DNA from: FEN-1279 sp964501535
GTDB taxonomy: Bacteria > Bacteroidota > Ignavibacteria > Tepidaquicellales > Tepidaquicellaceae
Direction of reading: 5' to 3'
DNA length: 64,000 bases
Assembly (NCBI GenBank): GCA_964501535.1
Contig: CAZCSV010000001.1
Span: 62,001 to 126,000, forward strand
Program-made: the position numbers and the translations under genes
In this document: piece by piece, positions 1 to 6,495 of the stretch
Layout of the letters: every line of letters starts with the position of its first letter
Position numbering within the stretch: the stretch's first letter is position 1
Notes under the pieces: model-generated
What the model was told of the DNA's origin: nothing
Databases searched by the model: none
What the model saw: the letters and a program-made list of their open reading frames with translations, nothing else

Positions 1-1283
1 AAAGAAATTATTATACAGGATTCTTTTCTCTTTGCTGTCCTTCTTCCGAAAGGTATGTTGCCCTTGTCATTTTTTACGAGTGTTATTGATTCGTCTGCAA
101 TAATCTGTGATAATTTTTTTGATACATCCGAATTTACTACCGATGATACAAGATTTACATCAATAGCTTTTTCTTCGTCCAAACCAAGCCACTTTTTGGA
201 TTCGAGAATCTTTCTCGTTGAATATTCGATTCTTGATTTCGTAATTTTCCCGCTTTTTACAGCATCTTCAATTGCATCTATGGTTATCTTTTCACCCTGA
301 GGCATTAAAATTAAATCTATCCCTGCTTCAACACACATAATTGCAACCTGCTTTGTTGTAAAATGCTTTGTTACTCCTGCCATGTTTAGTGCATCCGTAA
401 CTTTCAATCCGTAAAAACCCATCTCACCCGTTAACAAATTTTCGACTATTTTTCCCGATAATGATGCGGGAATTTCTGAGTTACTTTCCAGTGCGGGAAA
501 TGATATATGCGCCGTCATTATGGATTTCACTCCGTAATTTATCGCATTCTTGAATGGTACCAGCTCTGTTTTTGTTAACCTGTCCTTGTCAAAACTAAGA
601 ATTGGTAAATCGCTGTGGGTATCTATGTCTGTATCACCATGACCCGGGAAATGCTTTGCAGTCGCTATTATCCCGCCGTCCTGCATCCCCTTTATCATCG
701 CAACCCCAAGCTCCGATACAAGCATCGGGTCCTCTCCGAATGAACGGACGTTTATTATGGGATTGTATGGATTGTTGTTTACATCCATTACAGGCGCGTA
801 ATTCTGATGAACTCCTATTGCTTTGCATTCTTTTGATATCTGTAAACCCATTTTGTACGCGAGGTCGGTATTCCGTGTCGCACCAATACCCATGTTGTTG
901 GGAAATATCGAACCGTCTTCAAGCCTCATTCCCGTTCCTCTTTCGAAATCCTGTGATATCAGCAGGGGAATTTCGGATAAATTTTGGAACCTGTTGATTA
1001 ACTCCGCTTCCTGAACAGCGTTTCCTTTGAAAAAAATTAACCCCCCTATTTTTTGATTCGTTATCAGATTCTTTATCCTTATGTACTCCGAAGAATTCTC
1101 GCTCATAGAGAATCCGTCTGAATAAGATATTATCATCTGTGCAATTTTTTCTCTCAAAGTCATATTGTTCAGCCTGTCCTGTACCCAGTCATATTCTGCC
1201 TTTTTTGCATATTGATTCGAATCAAATCCCCAGACACACAAAAGGATAAGAAATGTATGTATAATGGCTTTTCTATTTTTCAT
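1..1283 (-). CDS. Glycoside hydrolase family 3 beta-N-acetylhexosaminidase (NagZ-like), 3' end missing
   Basis: Reading the minus strand from an ATG at 1283 gives an open frame of about 427 codons that runs off the left edge. The N-terminus has a hydrophobic stretch (about residues 6-20), so it is probably exported or membrane-anchored. The family signature KHFPGHGDT is at residues 210-218, followed by the acid/base His of the THSD motif (His223). The nucleophile Asp is in VTDALNM (Asp297). These residues define the NagZ-type branch of GH3, which cleaves terminal GlcNAc from muropeptides or chitin-like glycans. The frame continues well beyond the catalytic domain, so a second domain may follow. 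It starts 9 bp after the slipin stop codon and is probably co-transcribed with it. Family is firm; substrate is inferred. Confidence 0.88.
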   Translation of the reverse strand, partial: MKNRKAIIHTFLILLCVWGFDSNQYAKKAEYDWVQDRLNNMTLREKIAQMIISYSDGFSMSENSSEYIRIKNLITNQKIGGLIFFKGNAVQEAELINRFQNLSEIPLLISQDFERGTGMRLEDGSIFPNNMGIGATRNTDLAYKMGLQISKECKAIGVHQNYAPVMDVNNNPYNPIINVRSFGEDPMLVSELGVAMIKGMQDGGIIATAKHFPGHGDTDIDTHSDLPILSFDKDRLTKTELVPFKNAINYGVKSIMTAHISFPALESNSEIPASLSGKIVENLLTGEMGFYGLKVTDALNMAGVTKHFTTKQVAIMCVEAGIDLILMPQGEKITIDAIEDAVKSGKITKSRIEYSTRKILESKKWLGLDEEKAIDVNLVSSVVNSDVSKKLSQIIADESITLVKNDKGNIPFGRRTAKRKESCIIIS

Positions 1284-1292
1284 TCAATTATA

Positions 1293-2087
1293 TTACTTGT
1301 CTTTCGTTTCTCTTTGAATCTTTTCGGACATATAATTGAAATACTTTAATATTTCAATCGGTAACGGAATTATTAAAGTCGAAGTTTTTTCAACGGCAAT
1401 TTCGGTCATAACCTGAAGATACCTTAACTGTAATGCGTTAGGATTGCTTCCTAATATGTTTGCCGCATCGGCAAGCTTTTGTGCAGACTGAAATTCACCT
1501 TCTGAATTGATAATTTTTGCTCTTTTGTCTCTTTCAGCTTCTGCCTGTCTGGACATTGCCCTTATCATCTCCTGTGGCAGGTCAACATTTTTTAATTCAA
1601 CATTGTTTACCTGTATTCCCCACGGCTCCGTCTGATTGTCTATTAATTCTTTTAATTTTGCATTAATCATATCGCGATGGGCGAGCAATTCATCCATTTC
1701 GCTTTGACCGAGGACGCTTCTTAAAGTAGTCTGCGAAACAAGTGATGTCGCATACATAAAATCTTCTACCTGAATAATTGCTTTGTTTGGATCCGCAACT
1801 TTAAAGTAAATAACCGCATTGACTTTTACGGATACGTTATCCCTCGTTATTATATCCTGAGAGGGTACATCTAACGCTATCATTCTTAAACTTACCCTCA
1901 CCATTCTGTCTACTATGGGTATCAAGATTATCAAACCCGGTCCCTTTACTTTTGAAAATTTTCCAAGCCTGAAAATTACTGCACGCTCATATTCATTTAA
2001 AATTCTGAATGACCGTATGAGAATTATCAATACTATAAATCCGATAATTCCACCAAACACAATTAGAACTCCTAATAATGCTTGCAT
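1293..2087 (-). CDS. Slipin (stomatin-like SPFH/band 7 membrane protein)
   Basis: This 264-residue protein has one N-terminal membrane segment (about residues 5-27). It is followed by a band 7/SPFH domain with the slipin hallmarks FRLGKF, PGLIILIPIVD and VPSQDIITRDNVSV, and a helical region rich in A/E/K (about 185-215). Slipins form membrane-associated oligomers in ordered lipid microdomains. In many bacteria they sit next to an NfeD-type protein, but none is visible here; the following gene is a GH3 hydrolase. The start is well supported: an AAAGGAGAGG ribosome-binding site lies just upstream (2092-2101). Likely part of a dus-slipin-GH3 operon. Confidence 0.93.
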   Translation of the reverse strand: MQALLGVLIVFGGIIGFIVLIILIRSFRILNEYERAVIFRLGKFSKVKGPGLIILIPIVDRMVRVSLRMIALDVPSQDIITRDNVSVKVNAVIYFKVADPNKAIIQVEDFMYATSLVSQTTLRSVLGQSEMDELLAHRDMINAKLKELIDNQTEPWGIQVNNVELKNVDLPQEMIRAMSRQAEAERDKRAKIINSEGEFQSAQKLADAANILGSNPNALQLRYLQVMTEIAVEKTSTLIIPLPIEILKYFNYMSEKIQRETKDK

Positions 2088-2179
2088 TTTACCTCTCCTT
2101 TGTAAATGTTAAATGTAAATGTTTTATTTATTTAAGTTGAAGAACAAATTTTCGTTACTCATTTTTTTACTTACCGTTT

Positions 2180-3151
2180 TTAATTACAAAATTCTTCTCT
2201 GAATTTTATAAGCCTTTCCTCGATTGGTCTATACTCGGTAAATTTCATCAGCTCAAGCCTTATTTGTGAAATATTACTGTAATCTCTCAAATATCCGGCG
2301 TAATGCTTCCTGAATTCCATAACTCCGTATTTCTCCCCCTTAAATTCGACAGCCAATTTTAAATGTTCAAGGCAAGTATTTATCCTTTCTTTTAAATCTG
2401 GCGGCTCCTCATTGTAGCCGTTCTTTAGAAAAAATTTTGCCTGCATGAAAATCCACGGATTTGATATCGCCGCCTGTCCTATCATTACCGCATCCGGCTC
2501 GTAATTTTCGAAAACGAATTTGACGTCTTCGGGGGTTTTTATGTTGCCGTTTAAAATAATTGGTATCTTTACTCCGCTGTCCTTGATTTTTTTTATCCAG
2601 CTCCAGTCTGCGTCTCCTTTGTTCCCTTGTGCCCGGAGTCGGCAGTGTACTGTCAATGCCTGTATACCTATCTCCTCCATAATCTTTGCTACTTCTACTA
2701 TAACAATTGAATCTTTGTCCCAGCCCAGCCTTGTCTTTAATGTGACAGGCAGTTTGACGCTTCGGAGAACACTTTCAGCAAGATTCTTCATCCCGGGAAC
2801 GTCCTTTAAAAATCCCGCTCCAGCTCCCTTTAACGCTACGTCCTTTACCCAACACCCGCAGTTTATATCTATGAAATCAGGATTTGCGGTTTCCGCTATC
2901 TTCGCCGCTACGGACATTATATCGGAATTCTTTCCGAAAATCTGTATAGCCGCAGGCCTTTCTTCCTCGTATAAAAAAAGTTTTTTCCTCGCTTTCCTTG
3001 CATCCCGTATTAAACCATCGGAAGATATGAACTCCGTGTATGTGATGTCAGCACCAAGACGCTTGCATATAAGACGGAACGGCGGCTCCGTTACATCTTC
3101 CATCGGCGCAAGAATTATCTTGCCATCGAATATTTTCTGAAAATTATTCAA
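2180..3151 (-). CDS. dus: tRNA-dihydrouridine synthase (DusB-like)
   Basis: A 323-residue FMN-dependent TIM-barrel enzyme that reduces uridine to dihydrouridine in tRNA. The N-terminus LAPMEDVTEPPFR is the family start motif. The catalytic cysteine is Cys100 in DINCGCWVKDV; the usual sequence is NMGCPVK, so Met-to-Cys and Pro-to-Trp changes flank the active site. KTRLGW (139-144), the HCR motif (169-171) and IGQAAISNPW (224-233) follow as expected for FMN and tRNA contacts. The start appears to be TTG at 3151; no in-frame ATG precedes the conserved region. First gene of a probable minus-strand operon with slipin and the GH3 enzyme. Confidence 0.92.
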   Translation of the reverse strand: MNNFQKIFDGKIILAPMEDVTEPPFRLICKRLGADITYTEFISSDGLIRDARKARKKLFLYEEERPAAIQIFGKNSDIMSVAAKIAETANPDFIDINCGCWVKDVALKGAGAGFLKDVPGMKNLAESVLRSVKLPVTLKTRLGWDKDSIVIVEVAKIMEEIGIQALTVHCRLRAQGNKGDADWSWIKKIKDSGVKIPIILNGNIKTPEDVKFVFENYEPDAVMIGQAAISNPWIFMQAKFFLKNGYNEEPPDLKERINTCLEHLKLAVEFKGEKYGVMEFRKHYAGYLRDYSNISQIRLELMKFTEYRPIEERLIKFREEFCN

Positions 3152-3451
3152 AATGTTAATATTAAAACAATATATTTATAACAAAATATCAATGAAATGT
3201 AAAAATCTGAATTCTTTTTGTTTATATCAAACGTCAAATTATGTTTACAAGTATTTACAAAAAAATTAATATTTGCATAAAACTCATTACGAAAGTATTT
3301 TATTATAATATATTGTTATATACAGATATATAAACACATATATTTGCATTCAAATTAATTAATTAATGCTATTTGTTATGAAATTGTATATTTATTATCT
3401 CGATTATTCCAGTTATATTTATTGATATTTTTCAATCTAAAATAATTTTTT
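3152..3451. other. AT-rich intergenic region between divergent dus and the first Asp-box gene
   Basis: This 300-bp gap separates the divergent dus and Asp-box genes and must hold promoters for both. It is very AT-rich with short ATTAATTAATTAAT-type runs. A TATATTTG at 3339-3346 fits the Bacteroidota -7 consensus TAnnTTTG, but I see no TTTG at the expected upstream distance. No RNA gene or small ORF is convincing. Confidence 0.5.
3430..3443 (+). promoter_or_regulatory. 14-bp leader box shared with the second Asp-box gene
   Basis: TTTCAATCTAAAAT lies 8 nt before the ATG at 3452. The same 14 bases occur at the same distance before the ATG at 6496. The flanking leader sequences differ in part. 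It could be part of the 5' UTR or a residual duplication; function is unknown. Confidence 0.4.
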
Positions 3452-6319
3452 ATGAGGAAATCTTTAGCTCTCTTTTTTATCCTGATTTTATGTGCAAATG
3501 CTTTTGGTCAGGAAAGATGGATCCCCGATGGTATGCATACGGCAAAAACACCTTTGGGTAAGAATGTTACATTGCCTACTGTAAAATCAAACTGGGAAAA
3601 CCCAAATAAACAAACTCAGTATTTAATGTCTCCGAACGGTGTTTTCGCTATTACTCCTAATGTTAGAGTCCTGCCTAATAGTAATCAGCAGGATGAAATC
3701 TACCTAGCGAGTAATCCTAATGTACCTATGTTGCTATTCGGCTCTGCTAATACTACCGTCGGCTCGTCCTTCGGTCAGGGATGTTATGTATCGACTAACG
3801 GAGGTTTGACATGGTATGGAACAGATCTGATGCCGAGTATGCCCTCTTCTACCAGTGACCCTGCTCCTGCTATAGATAAAAATGGTGTGTTTGTATTTAC
3901 TACTTTGAATACCGTTGGTACGGCTTTTATGATTGGTAGCTATTCTACAAATTATGGGGTGAACTGGTCTACACCTTATACGATTTACGCCAGCTCATCC
4001 GATAAAAACCTTTCTTGCTCAGATGATGTACCTACAAGTCCATATTACGGTAGGTCATATACCGTCTGGACAAAATGGTCAAGCCCGTATCCGATTATGG
4101 TTTCGTATACTTCTAATAGCGGTGCGTCCTGGTCTACTGCTCTGCAAATTAATAACCCTTCCGTTTTGTCTCAGGGATGTGATGTCGTTGTTGGACCAAA
4201 TCCTGCTGGTGTCGTTTATGTTTGCTGGTCTAAACAATCAGGTAGCGTCTCCTCTGGCGTTGGCTTTGCAAAATCGACTAATGGCGGAGTTAGCTGGACT
4301 GTTAATGAAACAGCATTCAATTCCAGTGGAATGCGTACGAATTCTTTTAATGGATGGAGTTTTAGAGTTAATGATTTTCCGAGAATTGCAGTCGATAAAT
4401 CCGGTGGTCCTCGTAACGGATGGATATATATCGTTGACTGTCAGAAAAATTTGGCTCCCGCCGGCTCTGACCCGGATGTTATCCTGCATAGGTCAACCGA
4501 CGGTGGTACTACATGGTCTGCCGGTATCAGGGTTAATCAGGATGCCGTCAATAATGGTAAGATGCAATGGTTTCCTGCAATTGCAGTCGATAATGCTGGT
4601 GGACTGAATGTTGTATATTATGATAATAGAAACTATCCTTCTTACGGTGATTCTGCTGAAACATACGTTTCTCGCTCAATCGACGGCGGAAATACCTGGA
4701 CTGATATAGTGGTCAGTGACCACAGGTGGAAACCCGCTCCCGAAGCCGGAATGGGAACCTATGGCGGCGATTATATCGGTATTACTGCTGTCAACGGTAA
4801 AGTTTGGCCTTTCTGGTACGATAATAAAACCGGTACTATGCAAGCATGGACTTGCTCCATTGAACTGGGTCCCGCTATTTCTCATACCCCGCTCGGAAAT
4901 ACAGAACAAATTTCTGGAAACAGAGTCGTAAATTGCACTATTACTCCCGCTGGCTCAGGAATTAATCCTTCAACTGTAAAGTTGTATTATGCAAAAAATA
5001 GTACATCTTTCTCTAATGTTACTATGACAAATTCAGGAGGAACGAACTGGACTGCTAATTTACCGCTCTCAGGTGTGGGAACCTATAACTACTATTTGTC
5101 TGCTACAGATTCTATGAGCAGAACTGCAACATCACCTTCAGGTGCCCCCGCAAATTATTATTCGTTCTTAGCCGCATCTGATACTGTTAAACCGATTATT
5201 ACTCATACTCCTCTCCAGAATACTCCAAAAGTTCAGTGGCCGGTTGCCGTTACTGCAACTGTTACTGATAATATCGGCGTTGATTCTGTCTGGGTTAGAT
5301 GGTATAAAAATTTTCCTGCGAATTATAAACAGTTTAAACTTAACTATGCAAGCGGAAATACTTATTCTTCTGTTTTCAATTCGGTTAACGCTGATGTGAA
5401 TGTAAATGATTCGATTTTCTATAGAATTATTGCTCAGGATAATTCTACAGGCCATAACAGGGATTCTTCTGCATTGTTTAAATTTAAAATTATTAATCTT
5501 GTTAATGCCTGTATCGGTAACGGGACAACGACTTCGAACTATCCTTATACCACATACTGGATGGACGGTAGAACTCAAATGCTCTTTACCGCCGCAGAAT
5601 TAACTGCCGCAGGTGCCGGACCTAACAGCGCTATTACTAAATTAGGATTTAATGTGAGCTCGGTCGGTGGTCCCGCAATGAATGGTTTCAACGTCAGATA
5701 CCAGCATACTTCCCTTACTTCTCTGTCAAGCTGGGTCGAAACAGGATGGACAATTGGATTTACCGGTACCTATACTGTACCTGCAACCGGATGGCAATAC
5801 ATTGATATGACAGCTCCGTATTTTATCTATAACGGAACGAGCAATTTATTGGTTGAAGTCTGTTTTGATAATTCGTCTTATACTTCTTATTCACCGGTTT
5901 ATGCTACTTCGGTATCGGGTATGTGCAGGGGTTATTACACGGATAACTCGTCCGGTTGTACTATGACCTCGGGCTCGAATTTAGCATACAGACCGAATAC
6001 ATGCTTCACTATGACTGTCGTGAATAGCACTAATAATATTTCGAATATTATTCCTAATGAATATTCATTGAATCAAAACTATCCTAATCCCTTTAATCCC
6101 GTTACAAGAATTAATTTTGAAATTCCGAAACAGGGAATGGTTAGCTTGAAAGTCTACGACGTACTCGGTAGGGAAGTAAAAGCTCTCGTTAATGAAGTGA
6201 AAGCTCCCGGAGTCTATTCTGTAGACTTCAATGGAAACGAACTTTCCAGCGGTGTGTACTTCTATAAACTCGAATCCAACGGATTCACCGATATTAAGAA
6301 AATGATGCTGATTAAATAA
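3452..6319 (+). CDS. Secreted Asp-box (BNR) repeat protein with T9SS sorting domain, paralogue 1
   Basis: A 955-residue secreted protein. Signal peptide about 1-19 (MRKSLALFFILILCANAFG). Six Asp boxes (S-x-D/N-x-G-x-x-W) start near residues 114, 165, 220, 275, 348 and 409, implying a six-bladed sialidase-like propeller; I do not see the catalytic sialidase residues, so enzymatic activity is not claimed. Two Ig-like modules follow (about 475-575 and 580-690), each opening with an 'ITHTPL/SHTPL' motif. Next is a module beginning NACIGNGTTTSNYPYTTYW (about 693-860) of a type common in Bacteroidota secreted proteins. Residues 865-955 are a T9SS type A sorting domain ending KKMMLIK. First of three tandem paralogues; it has its own terminator. 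Role (adhesion, glycan binding) is inferred. Confidence 0.9.
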   Translation: MRKSLALFFILILCANAFGQERWIPDGMHTAKTPLGKNVTLPTVKSNWENPNKQTQYLMSPNGVFAITPNVRVLPNSNQQDEIYLASNPNVPMLLFGSANTTVGSSFGQGCYVSTNGGLTWYGTDLMPSMPSSTSDPAPAIDKNGVFVFTTLNTVGTAFMIGSYSTNYGVNWSTPYTIYASSSDKNLSCSDDVPTSPYYGRSYTVWTKWSSPYPIMVSYTSNSGASWSTALQINNPSVLSQGCDVVVGPNPAGVVYVCWSKQSGSVSSGVGFAKSTNGGVSWTVNETAFNSSGMRTNSFNGWSFRVNDFPRIAVDKSGGPRNGWIYIVDCQKNLAPAGSDPDVILHRSTDGGTTWSAGIRVNQDAVNNGKMQWFPAIAVDNAGGLNVVYYDNRNYPSYGDSAETYVSRSIDGGNTWTDIVVSDHRWKPAPEAGMGTYGGDYIGITAVNGKVWPFWYDNKTGTMQAWTCSIELGPAISHTPLGNTEQISGNRVVNCTITPAGSGINPSTVKLYYAKNSTSFSNVTMTNSGGTNWTANLPLSGVGTYNYYLSATDSMSRTATSPSGAPANYYSFLAASDTVKPIITHTPLQNTPKVQWPVAVTATVTDNIGVDSVWVRWYKNFPANYKQFKLNYASGNTYSSVFNSVNADVNVNDSIFYRIIAQDNSTGHNRDSSALFKFKIINLVNACIGNGTTTSNYPYTTYWMDGRTQMLFTAAELTAAGAGPNSAITKLGFNVSSVGGPAMNGFNVRYQHTSLTSLSSWVETGWTIGFTGTYTVPATGWQYIDMTAPYFIYNGTSNLLVEVCFDNSSYTSYSPVYATSVSGMCRGYYTDNSSGCTMTSGSNLAYRPNTCFTMTVVNSTNNISNIIPNEYSLNQNYPNPFNPVTRINFEIPKQGMVSLKVYDVLGREVKALVNEVKAPGVYSVDFNGNELSSGVYFYKLESNGFTDIKKMMLIK

Positions 6320-6342
6320 TATAAAATAATTTCTAAGTTCCG

Positions 6343-6380
6343 AAAAACTTCAAAAGTGTGAAAGCTTTTGAAGTTTTTTT
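6343..6380 (+). terminator. Rho-independent terminator after Asp-box paralogue 1
   Basis: A perfect 14-bp inverted repeat (AAAAACTTCAAAAG / CTTTTGAAGTTTTT) with an 8-nt loop ends in a T run. It overlaps the first codons of a longer reading frame beginning at 6358, which argues that the next gene really starts at 6496. Confidence 0.88.
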
Positions 6381-6473
6381 AATCGGAAATGCTATTCCTA
6401 TTATAATTACAACGATTAGTATTTCAAAATATGATTTGTATATTAAGTATAAAAGTTTTATCTTAAATATATC

Positions 6474-6487
6474 TTTCAATCTAAAAT
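6474..6487 (+). promoter_or_regulatory. 14-bp leader box, second copy
   Basis: TTTCAATCTAAAAT ends 8 nt before the ATG at 6496, exactly as the copy at 3430-3443 does before 3452. The third paralogue has only a partial match (CAATCT at 9675-9680), and further from its start. Confidence 0.4.
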
Positions 6488-6495
6488 TTAATTTT

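Noticed and set aside
6358..6495. Upstream extension of Asp-box paralogue 2 by 46 codons
   Set aside because: It begins inside a terminator hairpin, has no ribosome-binding site and would bury the signal peptide; the ATG at 6496 gives a proper signal sequence.
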